This document shows positions 1-8,503 of a stretch of 64,000 nucleotides of DNA, piece by piece. Source of the DNA: Azospirillum sp. B21 (lineage in GTDB: Bacteria > Pseudomonadota > Alphaproteobacteria > Azospirillales > Azospirillaceae). The DNA is taken from assembly GCF_008364825.1 (NCBI RefSeq), contig NZ_VTTO01000001.1:248001-312000 (forward strand), in the 5' to 3' direction. The translations under genes and the position numbers were made by a program. How positions within the stretch are numbered: the first letter of the stretch is position 1; the number at the start of each line of letters is the position of its first letter. The notes beneath the pieces are model-generated. The model had not been told where the DNA came from, did no database searches, and saw nothing but the letters and a program-made list of their open reading frames with translations.

Positions 1-504
1 GACCAGACCGGCGACGAGCGCCGCACCTTCTACCTGCGCGAATACACCGAGGATGTGCTGCTGAGCCTGCACACGCAGATCGGTTCGTCCGGCCACCGGG
101 TGGAGCTGATCTGTCCGGAAGCGCTTCAGTTGGAGAGTTTCCCCGGAGCTTTCGCCCGCGTGCTGACCCATCTGGTGCGCAACGCGCTGATGCATGCCTT
201 CCGCCCGGAGCAGAGCGGCCGGATCGTCATCGACATCCACGCCGACGGCGACGACTGGATCGAGGTGGTGCACAGCGATGACGGACAGGGCATCCTCGAG
301 GCCGACCTGCCGCGGATCTTCGATCCCTTCTTCACCACCGCACGCCATGCCGGCTGCGTCGGGCTGGGGCTCCACATCGCCTACAATCTGGCGACCCAGA
401 CGCTGGGCGGTCAGCTGAGCGCCGGTAACGCCGCCGACAACGCCGCCGGAGGGGGTGCCGTCTTCATCCTGCGGGTGCCGCGGCAGGCGCCGGACCTCGT
501 CTGA
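1..504 (+). CDS. Histidine kinase, C-terminal part (5' end outside window)
   Basis: The frame is open from base 1, so the gene begins upstream; 167 residues are visible. They form a HATPase_c ATP-binding domain: an N-box around LVRNALMHAF, a G1-type box (DDGQGI), an F-box (IFDPFFTT) and a G2 box (GLGLHIAYN). The His-containing dimerisation domain is missing from the window. The segment before the N-box (ERRTF, then a SLHTQIGSSG-like stretch) aligns by eye with the soluble kinase at 32709-33734, so the two look like paralogues. It ends 16 bp before the convergent hybrid kinase. Partner and signal are unknown. Confidence 0.85.
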   Translation, partial: DQTGDERRTFYLREYTEDVLLSLHTQIGSSGHRVELICPEALQLESFPGAFARVLTHLVRNALMHAFRPEQSGRIVIDIHADGDDWIEVVHSDDGQGILEADLPRIFDPFFTTARHAGCVGLGLHIAYNLATQTLGGQLSAGNAADNAAGGGAVFILRVPRQAPDLV

Positions 505-520
505 GGCGTCAAATCCGAGC

Positions 521-3037
521 TCAAGCCACCGTCTGGCGTTCGCGCAGCAGCGGCTCCAGCGCCTCGGCGACGGCACGGCGCAGGTCGGCGGCGATCACCG
601 GCTTGTGCATGACGCGGAAATTGCCGGCCTCCGCCTCCTGGGCGCGGGCGGGCGCGGTATCGCCGGTGACCAGGATGCCCGGCAGGATGCGGCCGAGGGC
701 AAGACGAACCTCGCGGATCGCTTCGGTCCCGGTGCGGCCGTCGCGCAGGCGGTAATCGGCGACGATCAGGTCGGGGGGCGGTCCGCGATGGGCGAGATCC
801 AGCGCCTCGGCACAGGATTCGGCCGCCAGCACCGTGTAGCCCCATTCGGCGAGCATGGCGCGCAGCCCCTCGCGCACGATCCCGTCATCCTCGATCACCA
901 GCACTGTGGTCGCGAAGGCCGGACGCGGCGCGGAAGCCGGGGAGAGTTCCTTGGCGGTGGGCGGCGCGGCCAGCGGCACTTCGACCGAAAAGACGGAGCC
1001 CTGTCCGGGCATGGAGCGGACCGCCACTGAATGGCCGAGCATGACCGACAGCCGCCGCACCACTGCCAGCCCGAGGCCGAGACCCTGGTCGCGGTTACGG
1101 CTGGCATTGCCGACCTGCACGAACTCCTGGAAGATGTCGTCCTGCTGGTCGGCCGGGATGCCGATGCCGGTGTCCCACACCTCGATTCGCAACTTCCCGC
1201 CACGGCGGCGGCAGCCGATCAGGATGCGCCCCCTGTCGGTGTAGCGCAGCGCGTTTTCCACCAGATTCTGCAGGATGCGTCCCAGCAGCATCGGATCGCT
1301 GCGCACATGGGCGCGGCAGGGCACGATGTGCAGGATCAGCCCCTTCTGGACGGCGACGGACCGGCTGTTCGCGGCCACACGGTCCATAACCTCTGACAGG
1401 GCGAACACTTCCACCTCCGGCACCACGGCGCCGGCCTCCAGCCGGGAAACGTCGAGCAGACCGTCCAGCAGCATCTTCAGCGCGCCGAGCGCCCGCTCCA
1501 TGGTGCCCAGAACGTTGCGCGTCATTCCATCCGTGACACGGCCGGACAGCACCTCCATCAGCAGCATCAGCGACTGGACGGGCTGGCGCAGGTCGTGGCT
1601 GGCGGCAGCGAGGAATTTCGATTTGGCGACATTGGCGCGATCGGCCTCCCGACGGGCGTCGGCCAGTGCCGCCTGGGCGCGCTTGTGCTCGGAGATGTCG
1701 CGGACGGTCGCGATCAGGCTGACCAGCCGGTTGTCGTGATCGCGCACCGGCGAGGCGCTCAGTTCCAGACAGCGGGGAACCTCCGGACCGTCGCCTGCCC
1801 GCGCCAGTTCCACCCGCGCGTCGCGGCCGACGACGATGGCGTCGCGCAGCGGCTGCAGAGCCGCCCGGTCGTTCGTGGCCCGCTCCAGCGCCGTCAGGGC
1901 GCCGCTGCCCATCAGGCCCGACATCGGCGTGCCAAGCAGTTTTTCCAGCGCCGGGTTGACATACACGATGGGCATGCCCGGCTGGGTAGCGTCGGCGATC
2001 ATGATGCCGTCGTTGCTCCAGGCCAGCGCACGGTTGCGGACGCGCAGGGCCCGGTCGGTGTGGCGCCGCCATTGCAGTTCGACGATGAAGGCGATGATGA
2101 ACAGCAGGATCACCACCGTGGTGGCGACCGCCCAGCCGATATAAAGGCGGGCATTGTCACGCCAGGGTCCGAACACCGTTTCCACCGATTCGCCGACGAT
2201 CGCGATGACCGGATAGTCCGGGGGCGATCGGAAGGCCAGGATGCGCTCCACCCCGTCGACCGGGCTGACCATGCGAAGGTGGCCGATGGGGTTCTGTTTC
2301 ACCGCATGCCAGAGTTCGGAGTTGGCGGTGCCACGGCCGGACACGGAATTGGAACTGACATTGCGGGCGATGATGACGCCATCCGTGCGCAGCAGCGCCG
2401 CCGCCCCATCCGGAGGAAGCCCCAGCACCCGGTAATAGCGGACGAAGGATTCGACAGGAATGTCGGCCACGGCGATGCCGGCGAAGGTGCCGTCGCCATT
2501 CTCCAGCCGGCGCGAAACGGGGATCAGGGCATCCTGAGTCTCCGACGACGCATAGGGCATGCCGATCACCAGCCCGCGCGGCGCGCTGTCGCGGGCGATG
2601 CGGAATTCGTCACGGTCGGTGACGCTGCCCTGGAAGGTCGCCCGTCCGCCGCCCATGGTCAGCAACCCGGCAGAATCGTAAACGCGCACACCCACCACCA
2701 GCCCTTCCTCGAAGGCGCGGCGGGTGTCCAGGCGCATGGACCGGTTGCGTTCCGTATTGGCGATCAGATCCAGCAGAAGGTCGTCGACCCGGCGGAAGGT
2801 GGAGATCGCATGCTCCTCCACCAGCCGGGCGACGACGGCGGTCTTTTCATGGACCGTGAGGTCCAGTAGCCGCTCCTCCCGCTCCAGCCGGTCGAGCAGA
2901 ATCCACCACAGGGCGGCGATCGCCAGCACGACCGCCAAGGCGGGCAGGACCAATCGCCCGCCGAAACCGGAGAAAAGCCAGAGCGCCCGCTTCACGTATA
3001 CCCCGAACGCAGTGGATCGTCCGCCTGCCGCGTCCAT
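521..3037 (-). CDS. Membrane hybrid sensor histidine kinase (Cache-PAS-HisKA-HATPase-REC)
   Basis: About 838 residues. A transmembrane helix (about 29-48) precedes a periplasmic region of about 250 residues resembling a double Cache sensor, with a second helix at about 299-321. A PAS domain with PAC tail follows (about 330-455), then HisKA with the phosphoacceptor in AASHDLRQPVQ (His481), HATPase_c with GLGLGLAVVRRL, and a C-terminal receiver starting at about 722 (EDD acid pocket, LIVADYRLRDG acceptor Asp, MHKP Lys). It senses an extracytoplasmic ligand and can relay phosphate internally. I chose the ATG at 3037; a TTG at 3073 would add 12 residues. Ligand and output are not visible. Confidence 0.88.
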   Translation of the reverse strand: MDAAGGRSTAFGVYVKRALWLFSGFGGRLVLPALAVVLAIAALWWILLDRLEREERLLDLTVHEKTAVVARLVEEHAISTFRRVDDLLLDLIANTERNRSMRLDTRRAFEEGLVVGVRVYDSAGLLTMGGGRATFQGSVTDRDEFRIARDSAPRGLVIGMPYASSETQDALIPVSRRLENGDGTFAGIAVADIPVESFVRYYRVLGLPPDGAAALLRTDGVIIARNVSSNSVSGRGTANSELWHAVKQNPIGHLRMVSPVDGVERILAFRSPPDYPVIAIVGESVETVFGPWRDNARLYIGWAVATTVVILLFIIAFIVELQWRRHTDRALRVRNRALAWSNDGIMIADATQPGMPIVYVNPALEKLLGTPMSGLMGSGALTALERATNDRAALQPLRDAIVVGRDARVELARAGDGPEVPRCLELSASPVRDHDNRLVSLIATVRDISEHKRAQAALADARREADRANVAKSKFLAAASHDLRQPVQSLMLLMEVLSGRVTDGMTRNVLGTMERALGALKMLLDGLLDVSRLEAGAVVPEVEVFALSEVMDRVAANSRSVAVQKGLILHIVPCRAHVRSDPMLLGRILQNLVENALRYTDRGRILIGCRRRGGKLRIEVWDTGIGIPADQQDDIFQEFVQVGNASRNRDQGLGLGLAVVRRLSVMLGHSVAVRSMPGQGSVFSVEVPLAAPPTAKELSPASAPRPAFATTVLVIEDDGIVREGLRAMLAEWGYTVLAAESCAEALDLAHRGPPPDLIVADYRLRDGRTGTEAIREVRLALGRILPGILVTGDTAPARAQEAEAGNFRVMHKPVIAADLRRAVAEALEPLLRERQTVA

Positions 3038-3272
3038 CGGCGAAAGGCGGACGGCGGCGGCAGGCGAACGCAAGCATGCCGCAACGCAGGTGCGGACGCA
3101 ACGGCGTTACCGGGAAGGTGGCAGCGCAACGAAGTTGCTCCACCCATGCGAACCGGTCGTGGCGACGGCTCACCTCGAACGCTCCGGCTATGCGCTCCAG
3201 CGCACCACCCCGTCGGTCAACCCGCCGAAATGCCGGCTTTGCGGCGCTCCGGCCGGCCGCTATACCGCGTGA

Positions 3273-4844
3273 ATGAGCTTTGCCCGCGCCATCGCCACCG
3301 TCGGCGGACTGACCCTGCTGAGCCGGCTGGCCGGCTTCGCACGCGACATTTTGACCGCTGCGGTCCTGGGCGCCGGTCCGGTGGCCGACGCCTTCTTCGT
3401 CGCCCTGAAACTGCCCAACCTGTTCCGCCGCCTGTTCGCGGAAGGCGCCTTCGGCGTCGCCTTCATCCCGCTGTTCGCCGCGGAACTGCAGACACGCGGC
3501 CGGGCCGCCGCCGTGCGCTTCGCGGAAGAGTCGCTGGCGATGCTGCTGGCGGTGCTGCTGCCCTTCACACTGGCGGCCGTGGTCGCGATGCCCTGGCTGA
3601 TGCATGGTCTCGCCCCCGGCTTCTCCGACGAGCCCGCCAAGTTCGCATTGGCGGTGGACATGGCGCGGCTGACCTTTCCCTATCTGGCGCTCATTTCGCT
3701 GGTGGCGCTGCTGGGCGGCGTGCTGAACGCGCTGGACCGCTTCGGTCCCTTCGCCGCCGCTCCCATCGCCTTCAACCTGACCCTGGTCGCGGCCCTGCTG
3801 ATCGCGCCGCGGCTGGGGCTGGAGCCGGGCATCGCCATGGCGGCGGCGGTCACCCTGTCCGGAGCGGTGCAGGTCGGATGGATGGCTTGGGCCTGCCGCA
3901 ATGCCGGCGTGACGCTTCGCCTGCGGTGGCCCCGGATGACCGACAGCATGCGGCGGCTGTTCCGGCTGATCGGGCCGGGGGCCATCGGAGCCGGCGTCAT
4001 GCAGATCAACCTGTTCCTGAACATCGTGCTCGCCTCGCTCCTGCCGTCGGGCGCCGTCTCGTTCCTTTATTATGCCGACCGGCTGAACCAGATGCCGCTG
4101 GGTGTCATCGGCATCGCCATCGGTACCGCCCTGCTGCCGGTGCTGGCCCGCCATGCCGCCGCCGGGGATGAGAGGATGGTGCGTCATTATCTGAGCCGCG
4201 CGCTGGAATTCAGCCTGCTGCTCGGCCTTCCTGCCGCGGTCGCGCTGGGCGTGGCGGGGGCGCCGATGGTGTCCGTCCTGTTCCAGCGCGGCGCCTTCGG
4301 CCCGGACGAGGCGCATGCCACCGCAATGGCGCTCGCCGCCTATGCCATCGGCATCCCGGCCTATGTGATCGTGAAGTCGCTGAATGCCGCCTTCTTCGCC
4401 CGCCACGACACGGTGACGCCGGTGCGCGTCGCGATCATCGTGACCGTTGCGACCGCCGCACTGGCACTGGCGCTGATGCCGTGGCTGCAACATGTCGGCA
4501 TCGCGCTGGCGACCGGACTGACGGCGTGGCTGGATGTCGGGCTGCTGATTGCGGCGATGCGCAAGCGGCGCCTGTTCGACCTGGACGACCGGCTGAAACG
4601 CCGCGCCCCGCGCATCGCCGCGGCGGCCGTGGGCATGGGGGCGGTGCTGGCGCTGGGCGGCACGCTGCTGACCCCGTGGCTGGAGGCGCCGTCCACCGCA
4701 ATGCGCTTCGCCGCCCTGGCTCTTCTGGTCGCCGGCGGTGCCGCGGCCTTCGGAGTGCTGGCGGTGGCACTGGGCGGGGCAAGCCTGGGGGACATGAAGG
4801 GGATGCTGTCGAAATCTCCCGTTCCTGCAGAGGAGAGGGGGTGA
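3273..4844 (+). CDS. murJ: Lipid II flippase MurJ
   Basis: 523 residues, the usual size for MurJ/MviN, almost entirely hydrophobic with about 14 transmembrane segments. The N-terminus (ATVGGLTLLSRLAGFARD) carries the family's conserved GxxTLxSRxxGxxRD pattern, and the loop KLPNLFRRLFAEGAF is also typical. It flips lipid-linked peptidoglycan precursor across the inner membrane and should be essential. The ATG has no clear Shine-Dalgarno sequence. It stands alone: a promoter and riboswitch for metZ begin within 20 bp of its stop, so metZ is separately controlled. Confidence 0.95.
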   Translation: MSFARAIATVGGLTLLSRLAGFARDILTAAVLGAGPVADAFFVALKLPNLFRRLFAEGAFGVAFIPLFAAELQTRGRAAAVRFAEESLAMLLAVLLPFTLAAVVAMPWLMHGLAPGFSDEPAKFALAVDMARLTFPYLALISLVALLGGVLNALDRFGPFAAAPIAFNLTLVAALLIAPRLGLEPGIAMAAAVTLSGAVQVGWMAWACRNAGVTLRLRWPRMTDSMRRLFRLIGPGAIGAGVMQINLFLNIVLASLLPSGAVSFLYYADRLNQMPLGVIGIAIGTALLPVLARHAAAGDERMVRHYLSRALEFSLLLGLPAAVALGVAGAPMVSVLFQRGAFGPDEAHATAMALAAYAIGIPAYVIVKSLNAAFFARHDTVTPVRVAIIVTVATAALALALMPWLQHVGIALATGLTAWLDVGLLIAAMRKRRLFDLDDRLKRRAPRIAAAAVGMGAVLALGGTLLTPWLEAPSTAMRFAALALLVAGGAAAFGVLAVALGGASLGDMKGMLSKSPVPAEERG

Positions 4845-4863
4845 AGATGCGGGGCTACCCCAC

Positions 4864-4892
4864 TTGACGGCGGTCATAGGCGGTCGTACAAG
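4864..4892 (+). promoter_or_regulatory. Predicted sigma-70 promoter of the metZ riboswitch transcript
   Basis: TTGACG (4864-4869), a 17-bp spacer, then TACAAG (4887-4892). The expected start, about 7 nt downstream, falls at the 5' edge of the SAM-II aptamer, which supports the call. Confidence 0.6.
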
Positions 4893-4898
4893 CGAACC

Positions 4899-4957
4899 CA
4901 CGTGGTGATTTGGTCGACCGGCTTGCGGGCCACGTAAAACAACCCGCTAAAAAGGTC
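4899..4957 (+). promoter_or_regulatory. SAM-II riboswitch
   Basis: S-adenosylmethionine-sensing leader of metZ. Visible features of this alphaproteobacterial class: P1 formed by ACGTGG (4900-4905) and CCACGT (4930-4935); the conserved TGATTTGG directly after the 5' strand; and the conserved GCTAAAAAGG (4946-4955) after an A-rich linker, which forms the H-type pseudoknot with the P1 loop. Position, strand and downstream gene fit the class. High SAM is expected to lower metZ expression. Confidence 0.92.
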
Positions 4958-4972
4958 CGAGCCGCGTCTGCG

Positions 4973-5000
4973 CCTCGACCCGATCGGTCGGGGCTTTTTT
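4973..5000 (+). terminator. Intrinsic terminator in the metZ leader
   Basis: CCTCGACC (4973-4980) pairs with GGTCGGGG (4986-4993) across a CGATC loop, one G-U pair, followed by C and six T. It lies 16 nt after the aptamer and 50 nt before the metZ start, so it could be an attenuator worked by the riboswitch. Confidence 0.75.
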
Positions 5001-5051
5001 CGTTTGCGGCCGGCCCTGCCCCACCGGCGATCATCAGGGGAGAGTGGCGGA

Positions 5052-6260
5052 ATGTCGCGCACCGATCATCGCAATCCGAACGTTTCGGGCCTGCGCCCGC
5101 GGTCCAAGCTGGTCCATGGCGGCATCCGCCGCTCGCAGTTCGACGAGACCTGCGAAGCGCTGTACCAGACCTCCGGCTTCGTCTACGGTTCGGCCGAGGA
5201 GGCGGAGAACGCCTTCGCCAACGACGGCTCGCGCCACGTCTATTCGCGCTTCCGCAACCCGACCTCGGCGATGTTCGAGGACCGGCTGGCCGAATATGAG
5301 GGGGCGGAGTGGGCCTATGCCACGGCCAGCGGCATGGCGGCGGTGCATGGCGCGCTGATGAGCGGGCTACGGACCGGCGACCGCGTGGTTGCGCCGCGGG
5401 CACTTTTCATTTCCTGCTACTGGGTCCTCAAGGAGCTGTGCAGCCGCTTCGGCATCGAAACGGTGTTCATCGACGGCACCAATCTAGCGGAGTGGGAAGA
5501 GGCGCTGTCCAAGCCGACCAAGGCGGTCTTCCTGGAAACCCCGTCGAACCCCGGCCTGGAGGTCGTCGACCTGGAGGCGGTCTGCAAGCTGGCCCACAAG
5601 GCCGGCGCGGTGGTCGTCGCCGACAACGCTTTCGCAACGCCGGTGCTTCAGCGCCCGTTCGACTTCGGCGCCGATGTCATCATCTATTCGGCGACCAAGC
5701 ACATCGACGGACAGGGCCGCTGTCTGGGTGGCGTCATCCTGGCCAAGGACGGGAAATACGCCTCGGAAGTGATCCACCCCTTCCTGCGCAACACCGGCCC
5801 GACCATTTCCCCCTTCAATTCTTGGCTGCTGCTGAAGGGCATGGAGACGCTGGAGCTGCGCGTGCACGCCCAGTCGGCGGCGGCGCTGCAGGTGGCGGAG
5901 TTCCTGGAAAGCCATCCGAAGGTCGCCCAGGTGCTCTATCCGCTGCTGCCCAGCCACCCGCAATACGATCTGGTGCGCAAGCAGATGACCGGCGGCGGCA
6001 ACATGCTGTCGGTCTTCCTGAAGGGCGGAAAGACCGAGGCGTTCAATGCCCTGAACGGCCTGCGGATGGTGATGATCTCCAACAATCTCGGCGATTCGAA
6101 GAGCCTGATCACCCACCCCGCCACCACCACCCATTCCAAGCTGACCGACGAGGAAAAGGTCGCCGCCCGGATCGAACCCGGCCTGCTGCGCCTGTCCGTT
6201 GGTCTCGAGGACCCGCAGGACATCATCGAAGATCTCGACCGCGCGCTCGCCGAGGCGTAA
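5052..6260 (+). CDS. metZ: O-succinylhomoserine sulfhydrylase
   Basis: 402 residues, Cys/Met-metabolism PLP-enzyme family. It makes homocysteine from O-succinyl-L-homoserine and sulfide in methionine synthesis. The cofactor lysine is K216 in YSATKHIDGQGR; the phosphate-binding Y-S-R-F-x-N-P (64-70) and the Asp of VVADNAFATP (D191) are present. Start ATG follows AGGGGAGAG by about 8 nt. The SAM-II riboswitch upstream supports a methionine role over cystathionine synthase or lyase. The DDEEK-type C-terminal half and the Thr-rich ITHPATTTHSKL motif are also as in MetZ. Confidence 0.93.
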   Translation: MSRTDHRNPNVSGLRPRSKLVHGGIRRSQFDETCEALYQTSGFVYGSAEEAENAFANDGSRHVYSRFRNPTSAMFEDRLAEYEGAEWAYATASGMAAVHGALMSGLRTGDRVVAPRALFISCYWVLKELCSRFGIETVFIDGTNLAEWEEALSKPTKAVFLETPSNPGLEVVDLEAVCKLAHKAGAVVVADNAFATPVLQRPFDFGADVIIYSATKHIDGQGRCLGGVILAKDGKYASEVIHPFLRNTGPTISPFNSWLLLKGMETLELRVHAQSAAALQVAEFLESHPKVAQVLYPLLPSHPQYDLVRKQMTGGGNMLSVFLKGGKTEAFNALNGLRMVMISNNLGDSKSLITHPATTTHSKLTDEEKVAARIEPGLLRLSVGLEDPQDIIEDLDRALAEA

Positions 6261-6266
6261 AGATCG

Positions 6267-6319
6267 TGCCGGAACTTATGCTGCAGTGCAGCGTTGACGC
6301 TGAAGCTCCGGTTCCGGCA
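6267..6319. repeat. Inverted repeat between metZ and the phasin gene
   Basis: TGCCGGAAC (6267-6275) and GTTCCGGCA (6311-6319) are perfect 9-bp arms. Between them is a smaller palindrome, CAGCG-TTGA-CGCTG. No T-run follows, so it is not a standard terminator; it overlaps the stress promoter below. Confidence 0.6.
6271..6295 (+). promoter_or_regulatory. Predicted EcfG (general stress sigma) promoter for the phasin gene
   Basis: GGAAC (6271-6275), exactly 16 nt, CGTT (6292-6295): a full match to the alphaproteobacterial EcfG consensus GGAAC-N16/17-CGTT. It lies 47 nt before the phasin ATG. Checked by eye in the other intergenic regions, no other full match was found in the window. Confidence 0.6.
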
Positions 6320-6342
6320 ACGATTTGAGAGAGGCGACGCCC

Positions 6343-6858
6343 ATGTCACGACAGAATTCCGGCAACGGCCATCCCACCGACCGGCTTATGGCGGTGGCGG
6401 GCCAGTTCACCAAGACCGGCCTTCGCAGCAGCGAAATGGGCGTCGCGGCAGCGCAGACAATCGGCTACCGCACGGCGATGATGGCGGCGGCGATGTCGAA
6501 CCCCATCGACTTCGCCAACCCGGAATTCATCCGCATGGGCTCCGAAAAGGTCGAGGCGATGGTGGAGGCCTTCCACGCCGTCGCCACCGGCATCAGCGAG
6601 TTCGGACAGGCCTGGTTCACCATGGTGACGAAGCAGACCCAGGCGGCTGCCGTCACCATCGGCGGACTTGCCGCATGCAAGAATCCGGTGGAGATCGTCG
6701 ACGTCCAGCAGCGCCTGCTGGCCGATGCCGTCGATGCCGGCATCCACGCCAACCTGCACCTGATGGAAACGACGGCGGCGTTGGCTGCCGCCAGCATGAA
6801 TCCCGCCTACCGCAAGGTGCGGGCGAACGCCCGCCGCCTCGCCCGCGAACAGGCCTGA
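6343..6858 (+). CDS. Phasin family protein (PHA granule-associated)
   Basis: 171 residues, largely helical and Ala-rich, with the Phasin_2-type pattern (QAWFTMVTKQTQAAA, NPVEIVDVQQRL, long amphipathic helices at about 70-150). Phasins coat polyhydroxyalkanoate granules in the cytoplasm and limit their size. The ATG at 6343 follows GAGAGAGG; an upstream start at 6325 would add six residues and lose that spacing. An EcfG-type promoter lies just upstream, fitting carbon-storage and stress induction. It ends 4 bp from the convergent CDF exporter. The granule role is inferred from family resemblance. Confidence 0.82.
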   Translation: MSRQNSGNGHPTDRLMAVAGQFTKTGLRSSEMGVAAAQTIGYRTAMMAAAMSNPIDFANPEFIRMGSEKVEAMVEAFHAVATGISEFGQAWFTMVTKQTQAAAVTIGGLAACKNPVEIVDVQQRLLADAVDAGIHANLHLMETTAALAAASMNPAYRKVRANARRLAREQA

Positions 6859-6862
6859 CCGC

Positions 6863-7819
6863 TCACACCACGTCCGGCGGAGCCAGACGGCAGCAGCTGC
6901 CGTCATGTTCCACCTGGATGGTGGCGTGGCCGATGCCGAAGCGGTCCTTCAGCACCGACGAGATTTCCAGCAGCAGCGCATCGTCCTGGTTCATGCCGGG
7001 ACGGACGAGATGGGCGGTCAGCGCGGTTTCCGTCGTGCTGATCGGCCAGATGTGCAGGTCATGCACCGCGGCGACGCCCGGCAGTCCGGCCAGATAGCGC
7101 TCCACCCCCGCCGGGTCGATGCCGTCGGGCACCGCATTCATCGCCAGCCGTACCGAATCGCGCAGCAATCCCCAGGTGCCGGCGATGATCACCAGCGCGA
7201 TCACGATGCTGGTCACCGGGTCCAGCCAGAACCAGCCGGTGAAGCGGATGGCCAGCGCCGCCGCCACCACGCCGGCGGACACCGCCGCGTCCGCCACCAT
7301 GTGCAGATAGGCGCCGCGCAGGTTGATGTCCTGCTTCTGTCCGCCCATGAACAGCCAGGCCGTCCAGCCGTTGATGACGATGCCGATCATCGCCACCACC
7401 ATCACCGTGGTTTCCGCCACCGGTTGCGGTTCCACCAGCCGGGTTGCCGCCTCCAGCAGGATGGCGCCGACGGCGATCAGCAGGATCATCGCGTTCAGCA
7501 GCGACGCCAGGATCGAGGCGTTCCCGAAGCCGTAGGTGTAGCGCCCCTTCGGCAGCCGCCGTCCCAGCCACACCGCCCCCCAGGCCAGCAGCAGTCCCAT
7601 CACGTCGCTGAGGTTGTGCCCGGCATCCGCCAGCAGCGCGGTGGAGTTGGCAAGAAGGCCATAGACCGCCTCCACCACCACGAACCCGATGTTCAGCAGC
7701 GCACCCAAGGCGAAGGAACGGTCGTAGCGGGCGGGGGCGTGATGATGGCTCCCATGGGTATGGGTGCCGTGGGTGTGACCGCCATGGGAATGGCCGCCGT
7801 GGATGTGTCCATGCGGCAT
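6863..7819 (-). CDS. Cation diffusion facilitator (CzcD/ZitB-type) metal exporter
   Basis: 318 residues. The first 27 are very His-rich (repeated HGGHSHGGHTHG pattern), a cytoplasmic metal-binding tail. Six transmembrane helices follow; TM2 carries the HNLSD metal site (ADAGHNLSD) and TM5 the HMVAD site (AYLHMVADAAVS), the HxxxD/HxxxD arrangement typical of Zn/Cd/Co exporters. The C-terminal domain (HDLHIWPIS, HATIQVEH) is the dimerising CDF regulatory domain. It should exchange cytoplasmic Zn2+ or similar ions for protons. The start at 7819 is chosen because the His tail begins there; frames upstream are not protein-like. Divergent from osmC. Confidence 0.93.
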   Translation of the reverse strand: MPHGHIHGGHSHGGHTHGTHTHGSHHHAPARYDRSFALGALLNIGFVVVEAVYGLLANSTALLADAGHNLSDVMGLLLAWGAVWLGRRLPKGRYTYGFGNASILASLLNAMILLIAVGAILLEAATRLVEPQPVAETTVMVVAMIGIVINGWTAWLFMGGQKQDINLRGAYLHMVADAAVSAGVVAAALAIRFTGWFWLDPVTSIVIALVIIAGTWGLLRDSVRLAMNAVPDGIDPAGVERYLAGLPGVAAVHDLHIWPISTTETALTAHLVRPGMNQDDALLLEISSVLKDRFGIGHATIQVEHDGSCCRLAPPDVV

Positions 7820-7916
7820 GGTGGAAAGCCTCGTCGGAAGGTGCATTGCAGCACACGCAACCATGGGCCCGCCGTCGCGGGAGGGCAAGAGCCGCGCAAC
7901 GGTGGTCCGCCCCCTC

Positions 7917-7945
7917 TTGCGCCGATCCGCTGCGGCGCCTAGCTT
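7917..7945 (+). promoter_or_regulatory. Possible sigma-70 promoter for the OsmC gene
   Basis: TTGCGC (7917-7922), 17-bp spacer, TAGCTT (7940-7945), about 40 bp before the start codon. Weak but correctly spaced. Confidence 0.35.
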
Positions 7946-7986
7946 CGCGCGGTCACTCACACCAACCGTGAACGAAGGAATTGGTC

Positions 7987-8406
7987 ATGAAGGCGCGCGT
8001 CACCTGGGTGGACGGCAAGATGTTCGTCGGCGAATCCGGCAGCGGCCATGCCGTGGTGATGGATGGCGCGCCCGAATCCGGCGGTCGCAACGCCGGCATC
8101 CGTCCGATGGAAATGCTGCTGATCGGGATGGGCGGCTGCACCTGTTTCGATATCGTGATGATCCTGGAGAAGGGCCGCCAGCAGATCACCGACTGCGTCG
8201 CTTCCATCGAGGCCGAGCGGGCGGAGACCGACCCGAAGGTCTTCACCAAGATCCACGTCCACTTCACGGTGACCGGCCGCAAGCTGGATCCGGCCAAGGT
8301 GGAGCGTGCCATCGCGCTGTCGGCGGAGAAATACTGCTCCGCCTCCATCATGCTGGGCCAGACCGCAACCATTACCCACGACTTCGAAGTGGTCGAAGCG
8401 CCGTAA
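7987..8406 (+). CDS. OsmC family protein
   Basis: 139 residues, the normal OsmC/Ohr fold length. The conserved cysteines of thiol peroxidases are in GGCTCFDIV (C51/C53) and EKYCSASIML (about C118). The second half (TKIHVHFTVTG, KVERAIALSAEKYC) matches the YhfA-like OsmC subgroup. These proteins reduce organic hydroperoxides or bind small thiol-reactive molecules in the cytoplasm; the substrate cannot be told here. Start ATG 7987 follows GAAGGA. It is divergent from the metal exporter, with 167 bp between starts. Confidence 0.87.
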   Translation: MKARVTWVDGKMFVGESGSGHAVVMDGAPESGGRNAGIRPMEMLLIGMGGCTCFDIVMILEKGRQQITDCVASIEAERAETDPKVFTKIHVHFTVTGRKLDPAKVERAIALSAEKYCSASIMLGQTATITHDFEVVEAP

Positions 8407-8461
8407 GAGCGCTATTTGACGGTCACCATTGTCTTTTCGGTTGCATCCATACGCATGAAAA

Positions 8462-8494
8462 GCGAAGGATCGGACGAGATATCCGTTCCTTCGC
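8462..8494 (+). repeat. Stem-loop just upstream of the YjbH gene
   Basis: GCGAAGGA (8462-8469) pairs with TCCTTCGC (8487-8494); inside it, after a T-T mismatch, CGGA pairs with TCCG around the loop. The hairpin ends 9 nt before the GTG start, where a ribosome-binding site would sit. There is no T-run. Confidence 0.5.
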
Positions 8495-8503
8495 GATCAC
8501 TGC

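Noticed and set aside
2847..4901. Very long minus-strand frame of 684 codons opposite murJ
   Set aside because: Low-complexity His/Gln/Arg-rich product, antisense to a clear murJ; typical of high-GC DNA.
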